This document shows, piece by piece, positions 53,323 to 62,413 of a stretch of 64,000 nucleotides of DNA. Origin of the DNA: Pseudomonadota bacterium (lineage in GTDB: Bacteria > Pseudomonadota > Alphaproteobacteria > Rhizobiales > Xanthobacteraceae). A model generated the notes under the pieces. That model was given only the letters and a program-made list of their open reading frames with translations, made no database searches and was not told the DNA's origin. The DNA is taken from positions 62,001 through 126,000 of the forward strand of contig JAEYAW010000029.1 of NCBI GenBank assembly GCA_023404675.1, read 5' to 3'. Position numbers and translations under genes: made by a program. Each line of letters starts with the position of its first letter. Position 1 is the stretch's first letter.

Positions 53323-56300
53323 GCGTGGCTCATCGGGTCTGAGGACAGAAGGTCGGCGATCAGATCGCCCGCGCTGTTGGAACGGGGCGTCCAGAGCCCG
53401 CGCCGGATCGCCTCGGCGAAACGGGCCGCCGTCTCGCGCAAGGCTGCCGGGTTGTGCCCGGCCATGAACCTTCGCACATCCGGCGCTTCGAGGTAGGCCG
53501 CGTAAAGCTGATCGAAGTGATGGTTCTTGACGGCATTCGTCGACGCCGCAAATCCGAACAGATAGTCGACCGTCGCCGCGATCTCGAAGGCACCCTTGTA
53601 GCCGTGCCGCATCATGCCCGCGATCCATTTAGGATTTGCGGCGCGCCCGCGAACGACACGTGAGATTTCGTGATCGAGAGAGCGCGCCACCGGCGCTTCC
53701 GGGCGGGATGTATCGATGTGAGCGACGCGCGGAGCCTTGCCGCGAACCTGCTCCACGGCGGCGGACAGGCCACCGATGAACTGATAATAATCGTCGGAGT
53801 CGAGGATATCGTGTTCGCGATTGTCCTGCGCCTGCGCGACCAGATCGGTCTGCGACAGCCGCTCGATGAGGTCGCTGTCGGCGCGCATGCCGTCTTCGCC
53901 GTGGCCGTAAGCAAAACCGCTCCACGCCAGATACGACTCGGCGAGATCGCCTCGCGTGCTCCAGCCGCCTTCGTCGATCAGCGCCTGAAGCCCCGCGCCA
54001 TAGGCTCCGGGCTTGGAGCCGAACACCCGATGCAGCGCCTGGCGCTGTGCATGCTCCGGCGATGCGCCGCCGCCTTCAAGCTTTACGCGACGCACCCGCA
54101 CATTCGCCGCGATGGGGTTGGCTTCGTCCGGCTCGTCGAGCGCGGCGACCGCCGCGACAGCGCTGGCGATCAAATCCATCTGCGTGGGAAACGCGTCGCG
54201 GAACAGACCGGACACCCGGAACGTCACGTCGATGCGCGGCCGTTTCAGTTCGGAGAGCGGGATGATCGCAAAGCCCGTGACGCGGCCCGAGCTTTCGTCC
54301 CAGACGGGCCGGGCGCCGATCAGCGCCAGCGCCTGCGCAACGTCATCGCCGCCGGTGCGCATGTTCGCCGTTCCCCATGCCGACAGCGCGATGGAGCGCG
54401 GCCAGTCGCCTTCATCCTGCCAGTAGGATTCGACAAGTCGCTCGGCGGCCAGCCGGCCGATCCGCCACGCGGACGGCGAAGGCACCGCGCGCACATCGAC
54501 CGCGAAGAAATTACGCCCGGTCGGCAGCACGTCGGGACGCCCGCGCGTCGGCGCGCCGGACGGGCCGGGCGCAACGAAGCAGCCATCGAGCCCCCGCAGC
54601 AGCGCGGCGCTCTCGGCGTCGCCGGACCGGTCAATTGCCGGGCGAAGTCTTGTCGTGATCCAGTCGAGCACCGCCCTTGTCCGAAGCCATGCGGGATCGC
54701 AGGCCGTCTCGTCCGCGACCAGTCGCAGCGCCAGTTGTTCGATCCTCTCGATCGTATCGCCCGCCGTGCGCCACGGATCATCGCTCAGGTCGGCCAGCAC
54801 GGCCGGGCATGGGCCGGTGTACGGGACCGCGAGATCGCGCGTGAGGGGGTCGAAGCCGGCAAGGCCGAGATCGGATGCAAGCGCGCGCTGCAGCGATGCG
54901 TCATGCGGCCTGATATCGGAACGTGGCACGCGGGCGATGGCGACGAGCAACTGGTCGCGCAGCGCATCGTCCGGTGTGCGCCCGAAGACATGCAGCCCAT
55001 CGCGAATCTGCATCTCCTTGATGTCGCACAGATGCGCGTCGAGCGCGCGCAGGGCCTCATCATCTGAGGTCTCTTCCGCGAGGCCGATATCGTCGTCAAG
55101 ACGGACAGCGCGGGCAAACGACAGAATATCGTTCGCCACCAGGTCGGCGCGCTTCGGATCGAGATCGGCGGCCAACGCGTATTCATCGACCAGGGATTCG
55201 AGCTTTGCCAGATCGCCATGCAACTCGGCGCGCGCCATCGGTGGCGTCAGGTGATCGACGATCACGGCGGACGCCCGGCGCTTGGCCTGAATGCCTTCAC
55301 CGGGATCGTTGACGATGAATGGATACAGATGCGGCACCGGCCCGAGGATGGCGTCCGGCAGGCAGGAATCAGAAAGACCGACGCTTTTGCCGGGCAGCCA
55401 TTCAAGGTTGCCGTGCTTGCCGAGATGAACCAGCGCATGCATGCCGAAGGCGTGACGCAGCCACAGATAGAATGCAAGATAATGATGCGGCGGCACCAGA
55501 TCTGGATCGTGGTAGCTGCTTTTCGGATCGATGTTATAGCCGCGTGCGGGCTGCACGCCGATGACGATCCGCCCGAACCGGTGCAGGCCGAGCCTGAACG
55601 CGCCATCGACGACGTGCGGATCCTGTTCAGGCTGTCCCCACCGCGCCACGACAGCATCGCGAACCCGCCCGGGCAGCGTGGCCAAGGCAGTTCTGTAAGA
55701 TTCGAGCGGCCAGGTGACACCACCTGTGCGCGTGTCGCGGCCATCCAGCGCGTTGGTCGGACCGTCCTGCAGCAACCGCATCATTTCGCTCGCATTGGGC
55801 GGCGGGTTGGTCACGTCGTAGCCCGCGTCACGCAGGGCATCGAGGATCACCATCAGGCTTTGCGGCGTGTCCAGTCCGACGCCGTTGGCGAGGCAGCCGT
55901 CGCGGTTGGGGTAGTTGGCGAGGACGACGGCGACGTTTCGCTCCGCGCGTGATGATCGCCGCAGGCGCACCCAGGCCGCGGCAAGGTCGGTCGTGGCGGA
56001 CATGCGATCAGGCACAGGCGCGTATCGGGCCGGCACGAACCGGCCTTCCTCGTCCTTGCGCTCCTTGAACGCAACGGCATGGGCGAAGATGCGGCCATCG
56101 ATTTCCGGCAGCACAACATGCATGGCGAGATCGCGCGGTGCGAGGCCACGCGAGGACAACTCCCAGCTTTCGCGCGAAATGCCGGCCAGCGCGACCTGCA
56201 GCACCGGGCAATCCCATGCCGCCAGCACGGCCGCGTCGTCCGCTGCCGTTGCGGTCGCGAACGCGGTGGCATTGACGATGATGTCCGGAGGATGCGCCGA

Positions 56301-57029
56301 CAGCGCCGCGCGCAGAAAGGCGAGGGACCGCGCGTCCTTCAGGCTTGTCACATAAAGGCAGGCGACGTTGAGGCCGCGTGCGGCCAGCGCATCGCGCAAT
56401 GCGTCGATGGCTTCAGTATCATGACCCGCGACCAGCGCGCGGTAGAAAATCACCGCGGCGCGTGGCCTGTCGTCGACCCGCGGCGGACCGCCGAAGAATC
56501 CGGCGGCCGGCATCGGGCGGGCAGGGGGCGGGCGCTCGCCATGTCCGATCAGATGCGCGCACAGGCGAAGCGCGAGTTGCGCGTTGTCCACGCCGCCTTC
56601 GCTGCAATAGCGCCACAGCGCCCGCACCTCGTCGGGCGCGAGCGTGCTGCGGCGGGCGAGATCGTCATTCCACGTCATCTCGCCCGGAGTGCAGGCGAAC
56701 AACGCACCCCTCTGCAACGCATCGGCGCGCAGGCTTTCGATGCCGTGCGGCCAGTAGCTTTCGCCACCCAGCATCCGCAGGATGACCACCTTCGCGGCGC
56801 GCAAGGTCCGCTCGACATAGATGTCGACGGACGCAGGATGTCCCAGCGCCAGCAGGTTGGTCAGTTGCAGGCTGGGAAAATCGTGCGGCAGCGCGGCGCG
56901 CGCGGCCGCGAATGCAGCGAGGTCGGTGTCGGCAGCCGACAGCAGCACGATATCGGCGGTGTCCTGCCTGAGATCGCGCGCGGCATCGCCGTCGTCGATG
57001 TTGCCGCTGCTGTCGAGCCGGATATGCAT
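53319..57029 (-). CDS. cobN: Cobaltochelatase large subunit CobN
   Basis: 1236 residues, the normal length of the aerobic ATP-dependent cobalt chelatase. Signatures include LVHLGKHGNLEWLPGKSVGLS, VIVDHLTPPMARAELHGDLAKLE, and YGAGLQALIDEGGWSTRGDLAESYLAWSGFAYG. It inserts cobalt into hydrogenobyrinic acid a,c-diamide together with CobS and CobT chelatase subunits, which are not in the window. It lies between cobW and cobO. Confidence 0.96.
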   Translation of the reverse strand: MHIRLDSSGNIDDGDAARDLRQDTADIVLLSAADTDLAAFAAARAALPHDFPSLQLTNLLALGHPASVDIYVERTLRAAKVVILRMLGGESYWPHGIESLRADALQRGALFACTPGEMTWNDDLARRSTLAPDEVRALWRYCSEGGVDNAQLALRLCAHLIGHGERPPPARPMPAAGFFGGPPRVDDRPRAAVIFYRALVAGHDTEAIDALRDALAARGLNVACLYVTSLKDARSLAFLRAALSAHPPDIIVNATAFATATAADDAAVLAAWDCPVLQVALAGISRESWELSSRGLAPRDLAMHVVLPEIDGRIFAHAVAFKERKDEEGRFVPARYAPVPDRMSATTDLAAAWVRLRRSSRAERNVAVVLANYPNRDGCLANGVGLDTPQSLMVILDALRDAGYDVTNPPPNASEMMRLLQDGPTNALDGRDTRTGGVTWPLESYRTALATLPGRVRDAVVARWGQPEQDPHVVDGAFRLGLHRFGRIVIGVQPARGYNIDPKSSYHDPDLVPPHHYLAFYLWLRHAFGMHALVHLGKHGNLEWLPGKSVGLSDSCLPDAILGPVPHLYPFIVNDPGEGIQAKRRASAVIVDHLTPPMARAELHGDLAKLESLVDEYALAADLDPKRADLVANDILSFARAVRLDDDIGLAEETSDDEALRALDAHLCDIKEMQIRDGLHVFGRTPDDALRDQLLVAIARVPRSDIRPHDASLQRALASDLGLAGFDPLTRDLAVPYTGPCPAVLADLSDDPWRTAGDTIERIEQLALRLVADETACDPAWLRTRAVLDWITTRLRPAIDRSGDAESAALLRGLDGCFVAPGPSGAPTRGRPDVLPTGRNFFAVDVRAVPSPSAWRIGRLAAERLVESYWQDEGDWPRSIALSAWGTANMRTGGDDVAQALALIGARPVWDESSGRVTGFAIIPLSELKRPRIDVTFRVSGLFRDAFPTQMDLIASAVAAVAALDEPDEANPIAANVRVRRVKLEGGGASPEHAQRQALHRVFGSKPGAYGAGLQALIDEGGWSTRGDLAESYLAWSGFAYGHGEDGMRADSDLIERLSQTDLVAQAQDNREHDILDSDDYYQFIGGLSAAVEQVRGKAPRVAHIDTSRPEAPVARSLDHEISRVVRGRAANPKWIAGMMRHGYKGAFEIAATVDYLFGFAASTNAVKNHHFDQLYAAYLEAPDVRRFMAGHNPAALRETAARFAEAIRRGLWTPRSNSAGDLIADLLSSDPMSHA

Positions 57030-57048
57030 GACGGGCGGCGCGCGGAGG

Positions 57049-58062
57049 CTAACCGGCGAGCGTGCGTTGCGCGGCGGCGGCGTCGAACCCCTTCAGCCCG
57101 ATCACCACGAGCCGCTCAGCTTGGAGGGAATCGGGGCGGGCGAAGGCGAGATCGACCCGGCCGCCGACGGCCTGCACCACGACCGGCGCCGCCTTGTGCG
57201 CGATCTTCGCATGTCCCTTTACGCGCAGCACACCGTCCAGCGCCAGCGCCGAGCCGATACGCGCGCGCATCTGTTCCAGATCGGCGACGGCGGCCGGCGT
57301 CACCACGATGCTTTCGAAGTCGTCGTGGTCATGCTCCTCCTCTTCCCCATGATGGCCGACGCGCGCCGCCGTGTCGTCTTCTGCGGCAGCGCCCATGCCG
57401 GTCAGCACGGCGGGAGACAGTGCGCCCTGCGCCCGCACGATCCGCACGCCGGGACGGAGCTGTGCGGTCAGTTTGCCTTCAATGCCCGCGAGTTTGTCGG
57501 CAGCAACGAGATCGCTCTTGGACAGCACCACGAGATCGGCGCAGGCCAGCTGATCCTCGAATACCTCCTCGATCGGATCGTCGTGATCGATCGCCTCGTC
57601 CGCCCTGCGCTGTTCGGCGACAGTTTCCTCTTCGAGCGTGATGCGTCCCTCGGAGAGCGCAAGCGCATCCACCACCGTCACGACGCCGTCGATCGTCGCG
57701 CGGGTGCGCACCGCCGGCCAGGCGAACGCCTTGAGCAGCGGCTGGGGAAGGGCGAGGCCGGATGTTTCGATCACGATGGCGTCGAGCGGTTGGTCACGCG
57801 TCAGCAGCTTGTCCATGGCGGGCACGAAATCGTCGGCGACAGTGCAGCAGATGCAGCCATTGGTCAGTTCGACAATATCGCCCGGCGCGCAGGCCTTGTC
57901 GCCGCAGTCCTCGATCAGCCCACCGTCGAATCCGGCATCGCCGAACTCGTTGACGATCACCGCGATACGCCGCCCTTCGGACTGCATCAGGAGCGAGCGG
58001 AGCAATGTCGTCTTGCCTGCGCCGAGAAAGCCGGTGAGAACAGTGACGGGGACGCGCGACAT
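57049..58062 (-). CDS. cobW: Cobalamin-associated GTPase CobW
   Basis: 337 residues. G3E-type GTPase with P-loop TGFLGAGKTTLLR, the metal-binding ELTNGCICCTV (CxCC), and an acidic His-rich stretch (GHHGEEEEHDHDDF, ~residues 238-251). CobW is thought to deliver cobalt to the chelatase, which fits its place directly before cobN. ATG 58062. Gaps to neighbours are about 10-20 bases. Confidence 0.95.
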   Translation of the reverse strand: MSRVPVTVLTGFLGAGKTTLLRSLLMQSEGRRIAVIVNEFGDAGFDGGLIEDCGDKACAPGDIVELTNGCICCTVADDFVPAMDKLLTRDQPLDAIVIETSGLALPQPLLKAFAWPAVRTRATIDGVVTVVDALALSEGRITLEEETVAEQRRADEAIDHDDPIEEVFEDQLACADLVVLSKSDLVAADKLAGIEGKLTAQLRPGVRIVRAQGALSPAVLTGMGAAAEDDTAARVGHHGEEEEHDHDDFESIVVTPAAVADLEQMRARIGSALALDGVLRVKGHAKIAHKAAPVVVQAVGGRVDLAFARPDSLQAERLVVIGLKGFDAAAAQRTLAG

Positions 58063-58072
58063 GGAAAACTCC

Positions 58073-58597
58073 TCAACTTGACTGTTTCAGCCACAGCGGT
58101 AATCCCGCGGCGACGAAGACGACGTTCGGAACGACGGCCGCGACGATCTGATTGAGACGGCCCTGCGCGTCGCGGAACGCCCGGCCGAGCGGCGTTTCGG
58201 GGACGAGACCGAGACCGACCTCGTTCGACACCAGCACCACGGGCCCGGGCGCCACGTCGAGAAAGCGCGCAAGGCGACGCGCCTCGATCTCCGGATCGCG
58301 GCCCGCGAGCATCAGATTCGAGAGCCACAGGGTCAGGCAATCGATCAGCACCGCGCGGCCACGGCCGGCCTCGCGTGTCAGACCATCGACCAGCGCGAGC
58401 GGCTCCTCGATGGTCAGCCAGCCGTCGCCACGCTGCTGCCGATGATGAGCGATCCGTGCACGCATCTCCTCGTCGCCCGGGGCGGCGGTCGCAAGGTAGA
58501 CGCGGGCCAGTCCGCTCTCGCGCACCAGCTTTTCGGCGAAGGCCGATTTGCCGGAGCGCGCGCCGCCGAGCACCAGCGTGGTGCGAAGTCCTGTCAT
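58073..58597 (-). CDS. cobU: Adenosylcobinamide kinase/guanylyltransferase CobU (CobP)
   Basis: 174 residues. P-loop LVLGGARSGKS, the guanylylated-His region ARIAHHRQQRGDGW, and VLIDCLTLWLSNL, followed by VSNEVGLGLVPETPLGRAFRD. It phosphorylates and then GMP-activates adenosylcobinamide. ATG 58597 overlaps the DUF1636 stop by four bases (ATGA), so the 58687 start is too long. Confidence 0.95.
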   Translation of the reverse strand: MTGLRTTLVLGGARSGKSAFAEKLVRESGLARVYLATAAPGDEEMRARIAHHRQQRGDGWLTIEEPLALVDGLTREAGRGRAVLIDCLTLWLSNLMLAGRDPEIEARRLARFLDVAPGPVVLVSNEVGLGLVPETPLGRAFRDAQGRLNQIVAAVVPNVVFVAAGLPLWLKQSS

Positions 58598-59046
58598 GTC
58601 GGAGCGCACCCGTCCTCCGGCGGCCAGTTCGCAGGGGGAATTCGCGCGATCATGCCCTTGCGCAGAATCTCCGCGCGCTGCCGCCACGGCACCAGCCCAT
58701 AGCTTGATTTGCGATAGGCGCGCACAAAAGCCGCGAGCGCATCTGCCCCGGCCTCCGGAGACAGGTCGCCGAAGACGAAGGTGTAACCTCCATCACTCGA
58801 GACGGCGACTGTGGCGGGCCGCTTGCACACGCCAAGGCACTGTGCCGCGCGAACACGCACGTCGCCATTGTTCTCGGCAATCGTTTTGCGCAGTTCGTGC
58901 AGCAGGAGGGGCCCCGGCGCACCGGCTTCGCCGGACTTGCAGATCGTACAAACGCTGATAACCGTCAGCGCCCGCGGCGCGTTCGGCGCCGCTTCGGTGT
59001 CTGTCAGCAGCCCGGACAAATCGGGACGGCTTTGCTCGCGATCCAT
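58594..59046 (-). CDS. DUF1636 metal/iron-sulfur-like protein, head of cob operon
   Basis: 150 residues from the ATG at 59046. Four cysteines, C33 and C36 (CTICKSG) and C70 and C74 (CLGVCKRPATVAV), are arranged as in thioredoxin-like [2Fe-2S] proteins, with TFVFGDL following. Family DUF1636 is often next to B12 genes in rhizobia. The role is unknown, and a redox or metal-handling step for cobalt is inferred. A longer reading from 59154 would start about 10 bases after the riboswitch and is less likely. The gene overlaps cobU. Confidence 0.85.
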   Translation of the reverse strand: MDREQSRPDLSGLLTDTEAAPNAPRALTVISVCTICKSGEAGAPGPLLLHELRKTIAENNGDVRVRAAQCLGVCKRPATVAVSSDGGYTFVFGDLSPEAGADALAAFVRAYRKSSYGLVPWRQRAEILRKGMIARIPPANWPPEDGCAPT

Positions 59047-59163
59047 TCCGCGCTCACGATCAGGCTCATCGAGCCACGCGCTTTGCAGGATCGCAGCGAC
59101 AGCAACGCGCCATCGTTTGCTTCCGCCGGCGCGCCCCGCGCCAAACGTCTCCAAAGCACTCGG

Positions 59164-59330
59164 GTGATGGCAGGTCTCCTGGCTCGCGGGTCGTCGCCTG
59201 TGCGCCGCCTTCCCGGGAACTGCCCAGTGGCATCGGCTTTGGCTCGTCGCTTACAGTTGCGGGGGCAGCGCCAGCATTGCACCGGCTTCCCTTTTCACCT
59301 TCCCGAGGGAAGGACCATCGGCGGCGAAGC
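59164..59330 (-). ncRNA. Cobalamin riboswitch upstream of the cob operon
   Basis: On the minus strand it reads GGGAAGGTGAAAAGGGAAGCCGGTGC..., the invariant GCCCCCGCAACTGTAAG (complement near 59250-59266), CCACTGGG, CCGGGAAGGCGG, and the closing GAGCCAGGAGACCTGCCATC, with a GATGG...CCATC P1 stem. It should turn off DUF1636-cobU-cobW-cobN-cobO-cobQ when adenosylcobalamin is abundant. The gap to the start at 59046 leaves room for an expression platform. Confidence 0.95.
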
Positions 59331-59413
59331 TACCCGCCGCGCGGGGGATGGTCAACACATTGACCTGCCCACGGGGGTGAGGCATGCACCCTCGCTCATC
59401 ATGTGAGATGATC

Positions 59414-60469
59414 ATGCTGAAGTCCTCGTCGCCGTCGTGGCAGCCACCCGCCATTGTTCCTCTTGATCGCGCGGCCCAGGCCCGCGTTCGCGCGCTGATC
59501 GATGGCAAGGCCAAGCCGCCCGGATCGCTGGGGCGCATCGAGGATCTGGCGGTCCAGCTCGGGGCGATCGCCGGCTCCGATGGGCCGGCATTTCACCATG
59601 CGACGCTGCTCGTCTTCGCGGGCGATCATGGGCTGACAGAGGAGGGGGTTTCGCAATATCCCTCCGCGGTGACTCAGGCCATGGTGGTGACCTATCTCGC
59701 GGGGCGCGCAGCCGCCAATGCATTTGCAGCCGCATGCGATGTCGCGGTCCGGGTCATCGACGCCGGCGTCGCGGGGCCGCTGCCGGACCATCCGATGCTG
59801 ACGAAGGCCCGTATCCGCAACGGCACGGCGAACGCTGCGCGCGAACCGGCGATGTCGATGGCCGAGGCCTGTCTGGCGCTGGATCGGGGTATCGCCCTCG
59901 CCACGGAAGCAGTCAAGAACGGCAGCGACATCATCGCGCTCGGCGAAATGGGAATCGGCAACACGGCATCCTCCGCGCTGCTCGTGCATCGGCTTGCGCC
60001 CGCGGCGCTCGATGAGTGCATCGGCGTCGGCGCGGGGCAGGACGACACCGGCATGGTGCGCAAACGCGCGGCAATCGCAAAGGCCGCCGCACGCAGCGAT
60101 GCAACCGCGCCGCTGGACGTGCTGGCGCAGTTCGGCGGGCTCGAGATCGCCATGATGGCGGGCGCGGTGCTGGGGGCGGCCTCGCAGCGCCGTCCCGTTA
60201 TCGTCGATGGTTTCATCTGCACGGCGGCGGCGCTGGTCGCCGTGCGGCTCTGCCCGGCGGCGCGCGACTATTGTGTCTTCGCCCATCGCTCCGCCGAGCG
60301 CGGCCACGGGATCGCGCTGGCGGCACTCGAAGCCGGGCCGCTGCTCGATCTCGGGCTGCGGCTGGGCGAGGGCACGGGCGCGCTGCTGGCCGTGCCGCTC
60401 GTACGCGCCGCCGCGCGGCTCCTGACCGACGTCGCCAGCCTCGACGACGTGCTGGCCGGTCGCATCTAG
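59414..60469 (+). CDS. cobT: Nicotinate-nucleotide-dimethylbenzimidazole phosphoribosyltransferase CobT (CobU in Pseudomonas naming)
   Basis: 351 residues. Hallmarks are LVFAGDHGLTEEGVSQYPSAVTQAMV, IALGEMGIGNTASSALL, VGAGQDDTGMV, and the catalytic Glu in LGEGTGALLAVPL. It makes alpha-ribazole phosphate for the lower ligand of B12. Starts at 59408 and 59414 are both in frame. 59414 has better spacing from TGAG. It is divergent from the riboswitch-led operon and cobS follows without a gap. Confidence 0.94.
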   Translation: MLKSSSPSWQPPAIVPLDRAAQARVRALIDGKAKPPGSLGRIEDLAVQLGAIAGSDGPAFHHATLLVFAGDHGLTEEGVSQYPSAVTQAMVVTYLAGRAAANAFAAACDVAVRVIDAGVAGPLPDHPMLTKARIRNGTANAAREPAMSMAEACLALDRGIALATEAVKNGSDIIALGEMGIGNTASSALLVHRLAPAALDECIGVGAGQDDTGMVRKRAAIAKAAARSDATAPLDVLAQFGGLEIAMMAGAVLGAASQRRPVIVDGFICTAAALVAVRLCPAARDYCVFAHRSAERGHGIALAALEAGPLLDLGLRLGEGTGALLAVPLVRAAARLLTDVASLDDVLAGRI

Positions 60470-61228
60470 ATGGAGCGGCGCAGCGCTTTCCTCGATGCGG
60501 TTCGCCTTCTCACCATCGTGCCGGTGGGATCGGCGGCCGAAGCGCCGCCGCCCGACTGGCTGGCGCGGGCGATGAAATTTTTTCCGCTCGTGGGAGTCTT
60601 CGTCGGCCTTGCGGGTGCTGCCGTGCTGCTGCTCGCCGGACAGGTCTGGGGATCGACAACCGCAGCGCTGCTCGCTGTCGCCACGACCATCGCGATCACC
60701 GGCGCGTTTCACGAAGACGGGCTCGCCGATACATTCGATGCGCTGGGCGGCTGGTCCGTCGAGAAGCGTCTCGCGATCATGAAGGACAGCCGGCTCGGGA
60801 CCTACGGCGCGCTGGCGCTCGGTATCGGCGTGGCGCTGCGCGTTGCCGTCCTCGCCAGCCTCCCACTGTGGCTGGGCGCAGCGGCGCTGGTGGCGAGCCA
60901 TGCCGTGGCGCGTGCGATGCCGCTGCTGCTGGTTCGGCGGATGCGCTATGCGGGCGACACCGCCGGGATGAAAGTGCCATATGTCGAATCCCCGCTGCGG
61001 CCTGATGAGATGATCGTTGCGCTCACCGTCGCTGCGCTCGCCGCTTTGCCGCTTCTGATGATGGCGCCGTTGTCGCTCGGCGCGGGCCTTGTGCTGGCGG
61101 CCGGCATGGCCGCCGTGGTCGCGGCCGGCGCGCGCAGGCTGCTTGGCGGCTATACAGGCGACGTGCTCGGCGCCATCGAACAGTTCGCGGAGATTGGTTT
61201 TCTGCTCGGCATCGCCGCGCTCATCTGA
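60470..61228 (+). CDS. cobS: Adenosylcobinamide-GDP ribazoletransferase CobS (CobV)
   Basis: 252 residues, mostly membrane-embedded. The acidic motif HEDGLADTFDALGG and GKSLAIMKDSRLGTYG-like (EKRLAIMKDSRLGTYGALAL) are diagnostic, followed by MKVPYVESPL. It joins the activated corrinoid to alpha-ribazole in the last step of B12 synthesis. ATG 60470 begins directly after the cobT stop. It is co-transcribed with cobT, and its last eight bases overlap the phosphatase gene on the other strand. Confidence 0.95.
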   Translation: MERRSAFLDAVRLLTIVPVGSAAEAPPPDWLARAMKFFPLVGVFVGLAGAAVLLLAGQVWGSTTAALLAVATTIAITGAFHEDGLADTFDALGGWSVEKRLAIMKDSRLGTYGALALGIGVALRVAVLASLPLWLGAAALVASHAVARAMPLLLVRRMRYAGDTAGMKVPYVESPLRPDEMIVALTVAALAALPLLMMAPLSLGAGLVLAAGMAAVVAAGARRLLGGYTGDVLGAIEQFAEIGFLLGIAALI

Positions 61229-61784
61229 GCGGCCAATCCAGCGGCAGGATATAGGGCAGGCCCTCGCGGGCCTCCGCGCCGCGTCCGATGCCGGCGATGG
61301 CATCGACCATCCGGCCTTGCCGGCCGAGCAGGTCGTCGGCGAGCGCGACCATCAGCCTGTTGGGCGTTGCGAACGGCGCGCGGGCGCGCAGGTCCAGCGC
61401 AATCTCCCGCTCAAGGCCCGGATTCCGGTCGCAGGCGAGGGCGTAAGCCGCGGCGCTCGACCGGCTGATCCCCGCCCAGCAATGAACGAGCAGCGGATGC
61501 GCGCGCGCCTGTCGTCCGAAATCAAGGATCGTCTGAACCGTGGCGATGCCGGGTGAGATCAGGCCGGGGCGATGTTCGGGAATGTCGTGAAACGTGAGGG
61601 ACAGATGACGATGGCATCCGGTGCGGCCCTCGGACCCTGCCACGTCGTGTCCCGGCGACAACAGGGACAGGAGATCGTAATTCCCGAGTTGGGCCGTCAC
61701 GTCCGCAAGCGAACCGAGTGAACAGACGTGAAGCACGCTCGGGCCCCGGACGGTTCTTTCCGCGCCGGTCAAGCCAGCAAACAC
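61221..61784 (-). CDS. Tyrosine/dual-specificity phosphatase-like protein
   Basis: 187 residues. The catalytic P-loop is VHCWAGISRSSA (HCxxGxxR), and an earlier LTFHDIPEHRPG segment carries the aspartate used as general acid. Small bacterial members act on phosphotyrosine or on phosphoinositide-like substrates, and the target here is unknown. The gene is convergent with cobS (eight-base overlap) and usually sits beside cobS in related genomes. Confidence 0.85.
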   Translation of the reverse strand: MFAGLTGAERTVRGPSVLHVCSLGSLADVTAQLGNYDLLSLLSPGHDVAGSEGRTGCHRHLSLTFHDIPEHRPGLISPGIATVQTILDFGRQARAHPLLVHCWAGISRSSAAAYALACDRNPGLEREIALDLRARAPFATPNRLMVALADDLLGRQGRMVDAIAGIGRGAEAREGLPYILPLDWPLR

Positions 61785-61870
61785 AGGTGCTGGCGTGAAC
61801 GAAATGACACCAACGAAAAAGGAGAGAGGTTTGGAAGAAGATCGGGCAGTCCGGAATGCGCTGCCGCGCG

Positions 61871-61972
61871 TCAGATCTCCGACTGGCGACGGGTCCGATA
61901 GCCATCAATGGCGTGCGCCACGAAAATGCTTGCGCTCACCAGACCGAAAAAAGCAGTCATCGTTTCCAACAT
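61871..61972 (-). CDS. 33-residue single-span membrane protein
   Basis: A short frame: MLETMTAFFGLVSASIFVA followed by HAIDGYRTRRQSEI. One hydrophobic span (about residues 4-20) ends in a basic tail, as in small inner-membrane proteins. An AAGGA ribosome binding site lies eight bases before the ATG (minus strand). From memory, similar very short proteins are common in Bradyrhizobium relatives. Function unknown. Confidence 0.55.
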   Translation of the reverse strand: MLETMTAFFGLVSASIFVAHAIDGYRTRRQSEI

Positions 61973-62413
61973 CGTCGTCGTCCTTGCCGCCCCGCGCTCA
62001 CGTTAAGGACAGAGCTACCCGCACAGTCAAAAAAAATCGTTGCGGAAATCGCGACCATCTTTGGAGTGAGGATTCTCTGCAACGCTTGCTCGCACAGGCC
62101 CGGCATTCGCCGGGTTCTCACCGCAATCCGGCCCATCCTCGGCCCAGGGACGCCCGCAGTCGGCGGGGAATCCGTTCGCAGAGACGTATCGATGGGGTTT
62201 TGTCGGCTGGGCCTTGTTGGCGGTGCATTGATCAGCGTCGTCCCGCGGCGTTCGGCTTCGTCGCCGAAACCCGCCGTTTACCAAGACTGGGCGAAACCGG
62301 ATTTGTCCCCATTTCCGCCATAGGGGCACTGCGTTATAGTTACCGTCTGGTCTGGACTTGGGGGACCGGACGATTCGGCTGCACTCAATGAGGGTCGCCG
62401 GGGGGATACAGGT
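61973..62413. other. 441-base leader region upstream of rlpA
   Basis: No gene is firmly supported. A short + strand frame from 62193 (MGFCRLGLVGGALISVV, then PAVYQDWAKPDLSPFPP, ending 62324) has a signal-like start and a Pro/Asp tail, but is too short to trust. The final part, around GTTATAGTTACC (62333-62344), is the likeliest promoter for rlpA. Confidence 0.4.

Noticed and set aside
61795..62391. Plus-strand frame of 198 codons before rlpA
   Set aside because: Arg/Ser-rich with no hydrophobic core or domain; overlaps the small membrane gene on the other strand.
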